This document shows positions 47,037 through 56,949 of a stretch of DNA of 64,000 nt, piece by piece. The position numbers and the translations under genes were made by a program. This DNA comes from Coriobacteriia bacterium. GTDB taxonomy: Bacteria > Actinomycetota > Coriobacteriia > Coriobacteriales > Eggerthellaceae. The notes beneath the pieces are model-generated. The model saw only the letters and a program-made list of their open reading frames with translations, was not told the DNA's origin and searched no databases. The DNA lies in contig JAUMVJ010000004.1 of NCBI GenBank assembly GCA_030530215.1, forward strand, positions 62,001 to 126,000. The letters are read 5' to 3'. The first letter of the stretch is position 1. Every line of letters begins with the position of its first letter.

Positions 47037-47858
47037 TTGGTCGATATAGCTGCACATAGCACACGAATCGCGCGAGCTGAGGAAATCCTCGGTCATGTCT
47101 TCTCTGACAAGAAGCTCATCCTCACTGCGCTCACGCACCCTTCTGCAGCTGAAGGCCATTCAATTGCCGATTCCTACGAACGTCTTGAGTTCTTAGGCGA
47201 CAGCATTCTGGGCGCCATCGTGAGCTATCGTGCGTACCATGCTTTCCCGACGCTCGACGAAGGCGGTTTGACCCGCATTAAGGTTTCGCTTGTTTCGGGT
47301 TCTTCCTTGGCAAAGACCGCGGGCGATTTAGGCTTCTCCGAGATCATCCTCTTCGGCTCTTCTGAAGCGGGCACGGGCCGTCGCGGCTTACATTCCGCCC
47401 TAGAGAACGTCTATGAAGCCTGCGTTGCTGCCCTTTATTTGGACGGCGGGCTTGAATGCGCGCGCGATTTCATCGATCGCACGCTCATTGTTTCCATGTC
47501 AGTCTCCATGGCTAAGGAACCCGAAAACCCGAAGAGCGTTTTGCAAGAGCGCCTGCAGGAAGACGGCATCACTCCTACCTATCGCCTTATCGAGACCCAA
47601 GGTCCACCCCACGACCGCACTTTTATCACGCAGGTATGCGTGGGCACTAAGTCGATTGGCAAGGGCGTGGGCCGCACCAAGAAGGAATCCGAGAGCCATG
47701 CGGCCGAGTCGGCCCTGGAGGTGCTGGGCTCCTTCTTCGAGGCGCGCAATTCCAAAGACAAGAAGCGTAAAGCACAGGCTACCGCAGCCATAAAAGCTGC
47801 CCGCGCCGAGGAAAAGGCGTTGCGTCAGGCCGAGAAGGCCCGTCGTAGGCAGCAGTAG
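47037..47858 (+). CDS. rnc: Ribonuclease III
   Basis: Double-strand RNA endonuclease for rRNA and mRNA processing. The 273-residue protein has the catalytic signature ERLEFLGDSILGAIV (about 44-58), the second acidic site ENVYEACVAALYLDGG, a dsRNA-binding domain (about 160-230, with KSVLQERLQEDGITPTYRL) and a basic, Ala/Lys/Arg-rich C-terminal tail of about 35 residues. The start is TTG at 47037 with an AGGA about 8 nt upstream; no better in-frame start is visible. smc begins 9 bp downstream; the rnc-smc-ftsY order is widespread. Confidence 0.95.
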   Translation: MVDIAAHSTRIARAEEILGHVFSDKKLILTALTHPSAAEGHSIADSYERLEFLGDSILGAIVSYRAYHAFPTLDEGGLTRIKVSLVSGSSLAKTAGDLGFSEIILFGSSEAGTGRRGLHSALENVYEACVAALYLDGGLECARDFIDRTLIVSMSVSMAKEPENPKSVLQERLQEDGITPTYRLIETQGPPHDRTFITQVCVGTKSIGKGVGRTKKESESHAAESALEVLGSFFEARNSKDKKRKAQATAAIKAARAEEKALRQAEKARRRQQ

Positions 47859-47867
47859 GGGACAGCC

Positions 47868-50800
47868 TTGTACCTGAAGACCCTCACCCTCAAAGGATTC
47901 AAATCCTTTGCCGATCGTACCGTTATGAAATTTGAGCCCGGTGTTGCCGCTGTTGTCGGCCCTAACGGATCGGGCAAATCCAACATTTCCGATGCGGTTT
48001 TGTGGGTGCTCGGCGAGCGCAATGCGAAGAACCTGCGCGGCCAGGCCATGGAGGACGTCATCTTCGCCGGCGCGCGCAACCGCAAGTCGGTAAACGTAGC
48101 GGAGGTCGAACTTTGTCTCGACAATTCCGACGGTACCCTTCCGGTTGAATATTCCGAGGTTAGCATCGGGCGCAGGATGTATCGCAACGGCGAATCCGAG
48201 TACCTGATCAATGGCGCCGTGGTACGCCGCATGGATGTGCTCGATATTCTTCACGATTCCGGCCTAGGCACAGGAACCAACTCCATCATCTCGCAGGGCA
48301 ACTTGGATTCTGTTCTTTCCTCTAAGCCCGAAGATCGTCGCGCCCTCATCGAGGAAGCAGCGGGGATTTTGAAACACAAGGAGCGCAAGCGCAGGAGCTT
48401 GCGCAAGCTTGAGCGTATGGAAAATAATCTTGCCCGCGTGCAGGACATCGCGCGCGAGGTTGAACGTCAGCTGAAGCCCCTTGAGCGCAAAGCCAAGCGT
48501 GCACAAACCTTTGCTCAGTTGAGCGCGGAGCTTGATGAGCTGAAGCTCGATCTGGCAATTGACGATTTGCGAATCCTGCGCGAGCGTTGGACCTCGATAG
48601 AAAAGCAAGAGGCCGAGCTAGATCAAAAGGCGCTCCTTGCCAAGGAGGTGCTTGATTCCTCTCAATCTAATTTGGAGCAGTTGCAAAAGCAGCTGGCTGA
48701 ACGCGATGTTCAAACCGCCTCTTTGAATCAGGATCATGCACGCGCCCAGCGCACTGCCGAGCGCTTGGCCTCGCAAGTCATGGTTTTAAACGAGCGCAGA
48801 TCGCATATTCGCTCCGAACTTGAGCGTGTTTCCCGTGAGCTTGAGCTAAGCAATCAGCGCAGGAAAAGCCTGGAGGCAGAGGTCGCCAGCGCGAAAGAAA
48901 GCTTCGAGAAGTCGGCAGCTGAGCAAAACGCCGCGAAAGAGAAGCTCTCTTCCATTTCAAAAGAGCATGACGAGCGTCGCATCGAGCGCAACGGTTTGCG
49001 CAAGCGCATCGATACGCTTACCACCGAGCAACGCAGCCTTACAACGCGTCTTGAAACCGTTAAGGCAGCTCAGGATGCGCTTAAAACGGAACTTTCCGAG
49101 GCTGAAGCCACGGCGAGTGTTCTCGCTGCTCATAAGGCTGATTTGAGCGAGCGCCATGCCGCCAAGAGCACCGAGGCGAAGGAGCGTCGCGCTGAGGCCG
49201 ATAAGCTTGCCGCCGATCTGGCAAGCAAGCAGGAAAAAGAATCGGAGCTACGTTCCAAGATGGGCCAGGCCCTGGTTTCGCGCAACAAACTTCGCGAGGA
49301 GTGCGATTCCGCCCGCGACGCTCTTACTAAAGTTTCCGCTGAGCGCGCCGCGCTTGAAGAGCAGGAACGGGCAGGGGAGCGCACTAACCCGATGCTCGCC
49401 TGGCTCCTCGACGATTCGAGGGGCTCGTATGCCCCGGTTAGCAAGGGCTTGGTTGTGCCCGCGGAATGGGAATCGGTTGTTGAACTATTGCTCGGTATCG
49501 ATATCCATGCGCTCTGCGTTGAGGGGAGTATGGACCAGGCGCTCGAGGACCTTTTGTCGCAAGAACTTACCGGTCAAGCTGTACTCGTTTCCGGCAGCGA
49601 GTCTGCCACTTATGTGGAATCGGATGCCAATCGACTGATCGATAAGTTGCAGGTTGCACCTGAATTCAAGACTGCGCTTTCATCCTTGCTGGGTGATGTC
49701 TTGTTGGCCGATTCCGTGAAGGACGGTCTGAGCTTGGTGCGGGAGCGTAAGGCTCGCGTGGCCACACGCGATGGCTTCGTGCTGTGGCCGAACGGCAAGA
49801 TTTCCTTTGCGCGCTTGGCTGAGTCTGAAAAGGGTGAGGGCTCGCTTGCTCGTCGCCGTAGAATCGTCTCTCTTGCCAAAGACGAGGAAAAGGCAAACGC
49901 GCATTACGTTGAGCTAACCGAGCGCTCTGCTAAAGCCGAGGAAGATCTGCGCATTTACCAGGCGCAGACGCTCACTCTCTCCGAGGAACTTGCTCAGATG
50001 AGGGGCTCTGCAAGCTCGGCAGCCGATGCGGCTGAGGCGGCCGAGGCTTCCTTGGCTTCTTTGACGAAGGAATCTGCGGAGCTTGAGGAACGCATCGCGA
50101 AAAATCAAACAGCCCTTACCGATGCTCGTCCTCGCACCGACACGCTCGCCAGCCAATCTCTTGAGCTCTCCGAGAGCCTGAAGAAGAACAAGGCCGAGAT
50201 TGCTGAGCTTGAAAAGCGTGTCAATCCCTTGCAAAAGCAGGTGCTCGAACTTTCTCAACGCTTAAGCGACGCTCGTCTTGACCTTGCACGTTTGGGTGAG
50301 CGCGCGGCCTACGCCGAGCGCATGCTTCAAACGCGCCAGTCCGAGGTGAAAGATCTCCTTCGCCGAAACGACGAAGGTCTAGGACTCATCTCTACAACTA
50401 AATTGGCGTCGAAACGCATTGACCCCTTGCTTTCCGTGTTAGGGCACTTGGCCGATTGCGCCAGCGTGTTGGTTCTTAAGCTTGAAGAGCGAAACGCCGC
50501 CGAGCAGCAAGCCTCAAGCGGCTTGAGCGGCAAGGTGGCATCGGCCACTCAGGCGATGCGTCAGGCTCACGATTCCTACGATGCGCTTAACGCTCAGATT
50601 TCTGAGCTGCGCATTGAGAAGGGGCGTCTTGAGGTGCGTGTCGATGGCGCCGCCAAAACCATTACCGAAGAACATTCGATTTCGTTGGAAACTGCCCTTA
50701 AGCGCGACTCTCTAGCTTCGCGCGAGGAGGCTCAAGCCAGTGCGGAAAGCCTGGAGCGGCGCATTAAAAACTTGGGTACCATCAACCCTGATGCTGCCAA

Positions 50801-51392
50801 GGAGTTCGAAGAGATCAGCAAACGTCACGACTATCTTTCCGGGCAGTTGGCCGATATGCGCGCCGCGCGCTCTTCGCTCGTGCGCATTACCAATGTTATC
50901 GATGAACGCATGCGTGACGATTTCCTGAATACTTTTAACCAGGTAAACGACAATTTTGCCCAGATTTTTGCAACCTTGTTCCCTGGCGGTCAAGCACATC
51001 TTTCGCTTGTCGACCCCGATGATTTGGAGAACACGGGTGTTGATGTGAACGCGCAGCCAGTGGGTAAGCGCGTGCGCAAGATGTCGCTTTTGTCGGGTGG
51101 CGAGAAGTCGATGACCGCCATGGCCTTGCTCTTTGCGGTGTATGGCATCCGTCGCACGCCCTTCTACATCTTGGATGAGGTGGAAGCGGCGCTTGACGAC
51201 ACCAACCTGCGCCGTCTGATTGCCTACTTGCAGCGCGTGCGTAAAGACACGCAGCTCATAATGATCACCCACCAGCGTCGTACCATGGAATCCGCTGATA
51301 TCCTGTATGGTGTATCGATGCAGGCTGATGGCATTACCAAAGTCATCAGCCAGAAACTTGAAGCAGCTATCGCCGCATCCAAGGAGGGATGA
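47868..51392 (+). CDS. smc: Chromosome segregation protein SMC
   Basis: A condensin ATPase of 1174 residues. The N-terminal ATPase motif is GPNGSGKSNISDAVLWVLGE (about 31-50). Two long coiled coils flank a hinge domain (about 500-660), and the C-terminal half contains the signature LLSGGEKSMTAMALLFAV and Walker B YILDEVEAALDD. Coiled-coil regions are Glu/Lys/Ala/Arg-rich as expected. The start is TTG at 47868 with GGGGA upstream. The stop TGA overlaps the ftsY start (ATGATG), so the two are translationally coupled. Confidence 0.97.
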   Translation: MYLKTLTLKGFKSFADRTVMKFEPGVAAVVGPNGSGKSNISDAVLWVLGERNAKNLRGQAMEDVIFAGARNRKSVNVAEVELCLDNSDGTLPVEYSEVSIGRRMYRNGESEYLINGAVVRRMDVLDILHDSGLGTGTNSIISQGNLDSVLSSKPEDRRALIEEAAGILKHKERKRRSLRKLERMENNLARVQDIAREVERQLKPLERKAKRAQTFAQLSAELDELKLDLAIDDLRILRERWTSIEKQEAELDQKALLAKEVLDSSQSNLEQLQKQLAERDVQTASLNQDHARAQRTAERLASQVMVLNERRSHIRSELERVSRELELSNQRRKSLEAEVASAKESFEKSAAEQNAAKEKLSSISKEHDERRIERNGLRKRIDTLTTEQRSLTTRLETVKAAQDALKTELSEAEATASVLAAHKADLSERHAAKSTEAKERRAEADKLAADLASKQEKESELRSKMGQALVSRNKLREECDSARDALTKVSAERAALEEQERAGERTNPMLAWLLDDSRGSYAPVSKGLVVPAEWESVVELLLGIDIHALCVEGSMDQALEDLLSQELTGQAVLVSGSESATYVESDANRLIDKLQVAPEFKTALSSLLGDVLLADSVKDGLSLVRERKARVATRDGFVLWPNGKISFARLAESEKGEGSLARRRRIVSLAKDEEKANAHYVELTERSAKAEEDLRIYQAQTLTLSEELAQMRGSASSAADAAEAAEASLASLTKESAELEERIAKNQTALTDARPRTDTLASQSLELSESLKKNKAEIAELEKRVNPLQKQVLELSQRLSDARLDLARLGERAAYAERMLQTRQSEVKDLLRRNDEGLGLISTTKLASKRIDPLLSVLGHLADCASVLVLKLEERNAAEQQASSGLSGKVASATQAMRQAHDSYDALNAQISELRIEKGRLEVRVDGAAKTITEEHSISLETALKRDSLASREEAQASAESLERRIKNLGTINPDAAKEFEEISKRHDYLSGQLADMRAARSSLVRITNVIDERMRDDFLNTFNQVNDNFAQIFATLFPGGQAHLSLVDPDDLENTGVDVNAQPVGKRVRKMSLLSGGEKSMTAMALLFAVYGIRRTPFYILDEVEAALDDTNLRRLIAYLQRVRKDTQLIMITHQRRTMESADILYGVSMQADGITKVISQKLEAAIAASKEG

Positions 51393-52633
51393 TGGGGTTC
51401 TTCGATCGAATCAAGAAAGGCCTGGGCGCCTCTAACGCTTCTTTCAAGGAGCGCATGAACATCATGATGGATCGTGGCCCGGACGTTGACGAGGACTTCT
51501 GGGACGAGCTTGAAGAGGCCTTGATTTTGTCGGATCTGGGCGCGCAAGCTACCGATGACATTATTGAGAATCTGCGCGACCTTGCTACGCGTAAGGCGTT
51601 GTCCGATGGCTGGGATGTTCTTGATCTTCTGGTGGACGAGGTTGCTGCAAGCTTTACCGAGCCCGAAGTGGATGTGTTCGACGAGTTGCCCCGCGTGGTT
51701 TTGTTTGTCGGCATTAACGGCACGGGCAAAACCACCACGGTTGGCAAGCTTGCTGCACGCTACACCCAAGCAGGTAAGAAAGTTTTGCTGGGCAGCGGCG
51801 ATACCTTCAGGGCTGCTGCCATTGAGCAGCTTGAGGTGTGGAGCGAGCGTGCCGGGGTCGAAATGGTCACGCGTGAGCGCGGCAGTGATCCTGCGAGCGT
51901 ATGTTACGAAACCATCGAACGCGCCGAGGAGCTGGGATCCGAGCTGGTGCTCATCGACACGGCAGGTCGTTTGCACACTTCGGACGACTTAATGCGTGAG
52001 CTCGAGAAAGTGGTCAACGTGGTGCGCAAGCGCTCGCAGATGCCCGTGACCACGCTTTTGGTGATTGATGCGACCACCGGTCAAAACGGCCTTCAGCAGG
52101 CGCGCGAGTTCAACAAGGCTCTTGCGCTTGACGGCCTGATCGTCACCAAGCTCGACGGCACCGCCAAGGGTGGTATTGCGGTTGCGGTGAGCCATGAGCT
52201 TGGCTTGCCCATTTACAAGATCGGCGTTGGCGAGGGCTTGGAAGACCTAGACGATTTCGACGCCCACGATTTTGCTCATGCCCTGATTGGCGAGTTGGAT
52301 GATCGTGAATCCGAGGAATTCGAGGCTGCAACCGAGGCTGAACCAGATGCTTCTTCCTCCGACGACGCGCTCTCGTCTGACAAGGAAAGTGCTAATGCTG
52401 ACGTTGCTTCTGGTGCGCCCGGCGAGGGCGGGGAAGTACGCGCAGACGAAGCTGCGTCCGCTTCAATAGAGGCTGCAGGCGCCGCAACGCAGAGTGCGCC
52501 CGAGGAGCCTGCTGCTGAAGCCTCGGTGCCGGATTCTGCCGCTACGGCGGAGGTGCCTGATTTAAGCCAGGCTAAGCCCGTGGAAAAACCTGTTAAAAAG
52601 CGCCTGCGTGATTGGTGGCCGCAGGGTCTGTAG
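51389..52633 (+). CDS. ftsY: Signal recognition particle receptor FtsY with acidic C-terminal tail
   Basis: GTPase that receives the SRP-ribosome complex at the membrane. The 414-residue protein opens with a short amphipathic helix (GFFDRIKKGLGA), then the N domain and G domain: FVGINGTGKTTTVGKLA (about 112-128), LGSGDTFRAAAIEQL, VLIDTAGRLHTSDDL, TKLDGTAKGG and a GVGEGLEDLDDF closing motif near residue 300. An Ala/Glu/Asp/Ser/Pro-rich tail of about 105 residues follows, ending KPVKKRLRDWWPQGL. In Proteobacteria the acidic region is N-terminal; here it is C-terminal. The start ATG (51389 or 51392) overlaps the smc stop. Confidence 0.95.
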   Translation: MMGFFDRIKKGLGASNASFKERMNIMMDRGPDVDEDFWDELEEALILSDLGAQATDDIIENLRDLATRKALSDGWDVLDLLVDEVAASFTEPEVDVFDELPRVVLFVGINGTGKTTTVGKLAARYTQAGKKVLLGSGDTFRAAAIEQLEVWSERAGVEMVTRERGSDPASVCYETIERAEELGSELVLIDTAGRLHTSDDLMRELEKVVNVVRKRSQMPVTTLLVIDATTGQNGLQQAREFNKALALDGLIVTKLDGTAKGGIAVAVSHELGLPIYKIGVGEGLEDLDDFDAHDFAHALIGELDDRESEEFEAATEAEPDASSSDDALSSDKESANADVASGAPGEGGEVRADEAASASIEAAGAATQSAPEEPAAEASVPDSAATAEVPDLSQAKPVEKPVKKRLRDWWPQGL

Positions 52634-52732
52634 GCACCAAGGGCAGTCTTGGCGCCCTGATTATTTCATCACAGCCTAAGCTGCTTATATACGCTCAAAT
52701 AAAGCTTTAGGCGATGATTGTTCGGAGTAAAA

Positions 52733-54184
52733 ATGTTTGAGAACCTTTCAGAGAAACTTCAAGGCATTTTCGGCGGCATGCGCAGCAAGGGCCGCCTGAC
52801 CGAGGAAGACATCAATGCAGCCATGAAGGAAGTGCGCATGGCCTTGCTCGAGGCCGATGTTAACTTCAAGGTGGTTAAATCCTTTATTGCAAAATGCAAG
52901 GAGCGCTGCCTTACCGCCGAGACGCTGGAATCGCTCAACCCTTCCCAAAACGTCATCAAGATCGTTATGGAGGAGCTCACTGCTCTTCTGGGTCAAACGG
53001 ATGCCAAACTGACGCTTTCCAGCCGTATCCCCAACGTCATTATGATGGTTGGCTTGCAAGGTTCCGGTAAAACTACCGCTTCGGCTAAGCTTGCTTATCT
53101 GCTTAAGCAAAAGAATCATCGCCCGCTCCTGTGCGCCTGCGACGTTTACCGCCCTGCCGCTGCCGACCAGTTGGAAACCCTAGCTGGCGAAATCGGAGCG
53201 GGCTTCTACCGCGGCGACGGCAAAGACCCTGTGCAAATCGCCGAAGAGGGCGTTCAGCGGGCTATTGATACCATGCACGATGTGGTTATCGTAGACACGG
53301 CAGGCCGCCTGCACGTCGACGAAGAGATGATGGCCGAGGCTCAGAACATTCGCGATGCCGTCACCCCCGATAGCATTCTGATGGTGGTCGACGCCATGAC
53401 CGGCCAAGACGTTGTCAACGTTGCCCAGGCCTTCAGCGAGCGTGTCGACTTCGACGGCGTGATCATGTCCAAGATGGACGGTGACGCGCGCGGCGGCGGT
53501 GCTCTCTCCATCAAAGAGGTCACCGGAAAGCCCATCATGTTCATCTCAGCGGGCGAAAAGCCCGACTCGCTTGAAGAGTTCCACCCTGAGCGCATGGCTA
53601 AGCGCATCTTAGGAATGGGCGACGTGCTCTCCCTGATCGAGACCGCATCCAAGATGAAGGTCGAGGACATCGAGGAGCAATCGGCCGACCGCATGTCCCG
53701 CGGCGAGATAAACCTCAACGACTTCATCGAGATGAACCGCCAAATTCATAAGGTCGGCGGCATCCAGAAGCTCATCAGTGCGCTGCCTGGCGGCGATAAG
53801 GCCATGCGCGAGGGCAACGTCAACGAGAACGCTCTTGATGAGATGGAGGTTATCATCAACTCCATGACTAAAGCGGAGCGCGAGCAGCCCGGTATCATCA
53901 ACGGTTCGCGCAAGGAGCGCATCGCTAAAGGCGCTGGCGTCGAGGTGTGGCAGGTCAACCAGCTCATCAAGAAGTTCCTTGAAACGCGAAAAATGATGAA
54001 GAAAATGATGGCGCAGACCAATCAGATGGCCGCTTCCAATAAGCGCCGTAAGGGAAAGAAGGGCAAAAAGGGTAAGAAGCGCAGCTTGCCGGGCATGGGC
54101 GGCATGTCCATGGCCAACCTTCGCAAAATGCAGGATATGCTCGGTGCCGAGGACCTGGAAGGCTTTGGCAAGAACTTCAAATAG
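52733..54184 (+). CDS. ffh: Signal recognition particle protein Ffh
   Basis: SRP54 homologue that binds signal sequences and 4.5S RNA. The 483-residue protein has the N domain, G domain motifs ([18 protein letters not shown] at about 105-122, [37 protein letters not shown]) and the methionine-rich M domain, ending with the MGGM-containing [20 protein letters not shown] region. The ATG at 52733 with GGAG upstream is chosen rather than the TTG at 52718. It follows ftsY after 99 bp. The 4.5S SRP RNA gene is not seen in the window. Confidence 0.97.
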   Translation: MFENLSEKLQGIFGGMRSKGRLTEEDINAAMKEVRMALLEADVNFKVVKSFIAKCKERCLTAETLESLNPSQNVIKIVMEELTALLGQTDAKLTLSSRIPNVIMMVGLQGSGKTTASAKLAYLLKQKNHRPLLCACDVYRPAAADQLETLAGEIGAGFYRGDGKDPVQIAEEGVQRAIDTMHDVVIVDTAGRLHVDEEMMAEAQNIRDAVTPDSILMVVDAMTGQDVVNVAQAFSERVDFDGVIMSKMDGDARGGGALSIKEVTGKPIMFISAGEKPDSLEEFHPERMAKRILGMGDVLSLIETASKMKVEDIEEQSADRMSRGEINLNDFIEMNRQIHKVGGIQKLISALPGGDKAMREGNVNENALDEMEVIINSMTKAEREQPGIINGSRKERIAKGAGVEVWQVNQLIKKFLETRKMMKKMMAQTNQMAASNKRRKGKKGKKGKKRSLPGMGGMSMANLRKMQDMLGAEDLEGFGKNFK

Positions 54185-54282
54185 CGCTTGAAACGCAAGC
54201 AGCCTTGCGTTACCATCTTAAATTGCTGTTTTGTGGCGTACCCACGCCCAGTATTATCAAAACTAAGAAGGAGTATTGCTTC

Positions 54283-54522
54283 ATGGCAGTCAAGATTCGC
54301 CTCGCCCGCCACGGCGCTAAAAAGGCCCCCTACTATCGCATCGTCGTTGCTGACTCCCGTTGCCGTCGCGACGGTCGTCACATCGATCAGGTCGGCACCT
54401 ACAACCCCTGCGTCGAGCCTGCAGCTGTCAAGTTCGACATGGACAAGGTGAACACTTGGATCAGCAACGGTGCTCAGCCTACCGACACCGTCGCTCGCCT
54501 GCTCAAGAACTACAACGCCTAA
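54283..54522 (+). CDS. rpsP: Ribosomal protein S16
   Basis: A 79-residue small-subunit protein with the S16 signature [35 protein letters not shown] precedes the ATG at 54283; a longer in-frame version would add an uncharacteristic N-terminus. Leads the classical rpsP-khpA-rimM-trmD group. Confidence 0.98.
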   Translation: MAVKIRLARHGAKKAPYYRIVVADSRCRRDGRHIDQVGTYNPCVEPAAVKFDMDKVNTWISNGAQPTDTVARLLKNYNA

Positions 54523-54529
54523 AGTAGTT

Positions 54530-54784
54530 ATGGCTGAGCCTCGCGAAGACATGGCCGCCCTGGTGGCCAGCCTCGTCACCCCTTTGGTAGACGCCCCCGA
54601 TGCACTCGAGATCGAATCTTCCGAGCTGGAAGATGGCACCGTGCTGGTGGAGGTTTCGGTTGATGAAGCTGACGCAGGAAAGGTTATCGGCCGTCAGGGT
54701 CGCGTAATCAAGGCTATTCGTACGTTGTGCCGTGCTGCTGGTTCGCGTGGCGGCTTCCATGTTGAAGTCGAAATCGTTGACTAA
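54530..54784 (+). CDS. khpA: KH-domain RNA-binding protein KhpA
   Basis: An 84-residue single KH-domain protein: the GxxG loop is GRQG in VIGRQGRVIKAIRTLCRAAG. KhpA proteins, with KhpB/Jag, bind small RNAs and affect cell division in Gram-positives. It lies in its usual place between rpsP and rimM. The stop overlaps the rimM start (TAATG), and a 7-bp gap separates it from rpsP. The ribosome binding site is weak, which suggests coupling to rpsP translation. Confidence 0.93.
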   Translation: MAEPREDMAALVASLVTPLVDAPDALEIESSELEDGTVLVEVSVDEADAGKVIGRQGRVIKAIRTLCRAAGSRGGFHVEVEIVD

Positions 54785-55299
54785 TGAGCAACTGGGCCAA
54801 CGTAGCTGAACTAACGAAGGTTAAAAACCTCGAAGGAGGACTCGTCGTGCGTGCATGTGCGGGTCTTCCTTTTTTGCTTGAAGAGGGGATGAACGTCGCC
54901 TTCGTACCCCCTGTTTTGCGCCTTTCCCGTACCGGTACGGTGAGTCGTCTGGTTGAGCAGGGCGATGGCAGGTTCGTCGTTTACTTCGACTCGATTCCGT
55001 CCATCAATGAAGCCGAAAAGCTCGTAGGGCATTTTTGTCTGGTTAATAAAGCCGATCTGCCCGAGGGCTGGGATAGCACTGGCTTCGACCTTGCTGGTTT
55101 GGAAGTGCGCCTTCCCGATGATCAGCTTGTCGGCACCGTTGTCGACGTGCTTGAAAACCCCGCCCATCCCTTGCTCGAGATCGAACGCCCCAGCGCCGGC
55201 AACGCGCTCGTCCCCTTGGTTGACGAGTTCATCGTCGAGGTGGATGAGGCGGCCGGCGTTATCGTGATGGATTTGCCTGCCGGCTTGCTCGAGCTCTAG
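54784..55299 (+). CDS. rimM: 16S rRNA processing protein RimM
   Basis: A 171-residue 30S assembly factor. It has the N-terminal RimM barrel (VAELTKVKNLEGGLVVRA) and the C-terminal PRC-barrel domain with HPLLEIERP and LVPLVDEFIVEVDEAAGVIVMDLPAGLLEL, the family's hallmark end. The ATG overlaps the khpA stop. trmD follows 12 bp downstream. Confidence 0.92.
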   Translation: MSNWANVAELTKVKNLEGGLVVRACAGLPFLLEEGMNVAFVPPVLRLSRTGTVSRLVEQGDGRFVVYFDSIPSINEAEKLVGHFCLVNKADLPEGWDSTGFDLAGLEVRLPDDQLVGTVVDVLENPAHPLLEIERPSAGNALVPLVDEFIVEVDEAAGVIVMDLPAGLLEL

Positions 55300-55311
55300 T
55301 TTCGGAGCGCT

Positions 55312-56055
55312 ATGAAGATCGAAGCACTCTCTGTTTTTCCTCATTGCTACGACTCGATCATGAATGAGTCGATCATGCGTCGTGCCCAGGACAAGGGCAT
55401 TCTTGATTTTAAGGCTCATGACCTGCGCGATTGGACGCATGACAAACATCGCACCACGGACGACGAACCTTACGGCGGTGGTCAGGGTCTGGTGATGAAG
55501 TGCGATCCCATCTTCGAGGCAACCGATGAGCTTTTTGCTCAAGCGGAGCAAAAGCCTTATGTCATCTTCCTTTCGCCAACCGGTCAGCGTTTTGACGAAG
55601 CGATGACTCTGGAGTTGGCCGAAAAGGACCACCTGTTCTTTATTTGCGGACACTACGAGGGCATCGATGAGCGTGCTTACACGCTGGCAGACAAGGTCGT
55701 CAGTATTGGCGATTATGTGCTTACGAGCGGTGAGCTAGCCTCCATGGTCGTCATCGACGCGGTAGTCCGCAGGCTTGATGGCGTGCTGGGAGACGAGGGG
55801 AGTGCTGTGGACGAGAGCTTCTATGACGGCCTGCTCGAATACCCTCAGTACACCCGTCCCGCGAATTTCCGCGGTATGGAGGTGCCCGAGGTGCTTCTTT
55901 CGGGGCACCATGCGAAGATCGAGCAGTGGCGTCATCTTCAGAGTCTTGAGCGTACTTATCGATTGCGCCCCGATCTTTTGGTGGACGCACCCTTGTCAAA
56001 AGACGACAAGGCTTTTATCGATTCTTTGCGTGCAGCCGCTGAAGAACAGCGTTAG
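55312..56055 (+). CDS. trmD: tRNA (guanine-N1-)-methyltransferase TrmD
   Basis: Methylates G37 next to the anticodon. The 247-residue protein has the knot-forming SPOUT region: DDEPYGGGQGLVMKCDPI, FLSPTGQRFDE, FICGHYEGIDERA and SIGDYVLTSGELASMVVIDAVVR. The start is an ATG close to the rimM stop with CGGAGC upstream. A strong terminator follows. Confidence 0.97.
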   Translation: MKIEALSVFPHCYDSIMNESIMRRAQDKGILDFKAHDLRDWTHDKHRTTDDEPYGGGQGLVMKCDPIFEATDELFAQAEQKPYVIFLSPTGQRFDEAMTLELAEKDHLFFICGHYEGIDERAYTLADKVVSIGDYVLTSGELASMVVIDAVVRRLDGVLGDEGSAVDESFYDGLLEYPQYTRPANFRGMEVPEVLLSGHHAKIEQWRHLQSLERTYRLRPDLLVDAPLSKDDKAFIDSLRAAAEEQR

Positions 56056-56094
56056 CGCTCATCTGGCTGACCTTTACGGTTGAAGCGCATTCCC

Positions 56095-56123
56095 ACGGGC
56101 GGAGCTCAGTTCCGCCCGTTTTT
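56095..56123 (+). terminator. Terminator of the rpsP-trmD operon
   Basis: ACGGGCGGA and TCCGCCCGT pair perfectly around a 7-nt loop, followed by TTTTC. Confidence 0.93.
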
Positions 56124-56233
56124 CTGCGTTGTGCGTGGATATTGCCCAGTGCATTGTCTTCGTGCTTTTTGAGGCCTGGCAAAAGGGCTATTATTGTCAA
56201 ACTGCATCCGTTTTTCGCTGAAGGGATTACTGC

Positions 56234-56881
56234 ATGAACTCCGGATCTCATGCGCAAGAGCAAAAACCTGAAATCATCAGGAGCTTTTTTGGCTTCGTGG
56301 TAATGATTGCCATCGTCTTGGTGGCGTCTTGGGGGTTGCGCACCTACGTGATCGAGCCCTTCCAGGTTCCTTCATCGTCGATGGAGCCTACGATTCAAGG
56401 CCACGATGCGAGTGCAGGAATGTCCGAGGTCAAAGATATGGTCTTCGCTGAGAAGCTCTCGTATCGTTTTGGTACGCCCCAGCGCGGCGATATCGTTACT
56501 TTCTACGATCCCGAGACCCCTTCTCGCGTGCTCATAAAGCGCGTCATCGCCACAGGCGGTCAAACCGTCAACCTTGTTAAGGACTACACTGATTCCTCGG
56601 GTGACGACCATTACGTAGTCTATGTTGACGGCGTTAAGCTCGACGAACCTTACGTTGCTCGCGGCTCTGACGGGAAAATCGCTTCGTCTTCTCCTTTGAT
56701 GACGGCAAATGGTACGGAAATCTCGTATCCCTACACGGTCCCGGACGACAGCGTGTGGGTGATGGGCGACAACCGTGAGAACTCCGCCGATTCTCGTTAC
56801 TTTGGCGCCGTCAAAACCAGTAGCGTCTTTGGTCATGCCATTGCTATTTATTGGCCGCTGCAAGATATCGGCTTGCTTTAA
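56234..56881 (+). CDS. lepB: Signal peptidase I
   Basis: Membrane serine protease that removes Sec signal peptides. The 215-residue protein has a single N-terminal membrane segment (about 19-38), the catalytic serine in PFQVPSSSMEPTIQ (about residue 48), the catalytic lysine in VLIKRVIATGGQ and the C-terminal GDNRENSADSRYFGAV motif. Serine and lysine are both intact. GAAGGGA precedes the ATG. It is close to ffh, ftsY and secA, all protein-export functions. Confidence 0.96.
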   Translation: MNSGSHAQEQKPEIIRSFFGFVVMIAIVLVASWGLRTYVIEPFQVPSSSMEPTIQGHDASAGMSEVKDMVFAEKLSYRFGTPQRGDIVTFYDPETPSRVLIKRVIATGGQTVNLVKDYTDSSGDDHYVVYVDGVKLDEPYVARGSDGKIASSSPLMTANGTEISYPYTVPDDSVWVMGDNRENSADSRYFGAVKTSSVFGHAIAIYWPLQDIGLL

Positions 56882-56949
56882 AATAACGAGTTCCATTGAT
56901 TTTGGAACGCAATCTACTTCAATCGCTTTGCTAAGAAGAAGGGACAACG

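Noticed and set aside
56882-56949. Possible T-box leader for glyQ-glyS
   Set aside because: The gap is only 68 bp, too short for a T-box, and no conserved T-box sequence is present.
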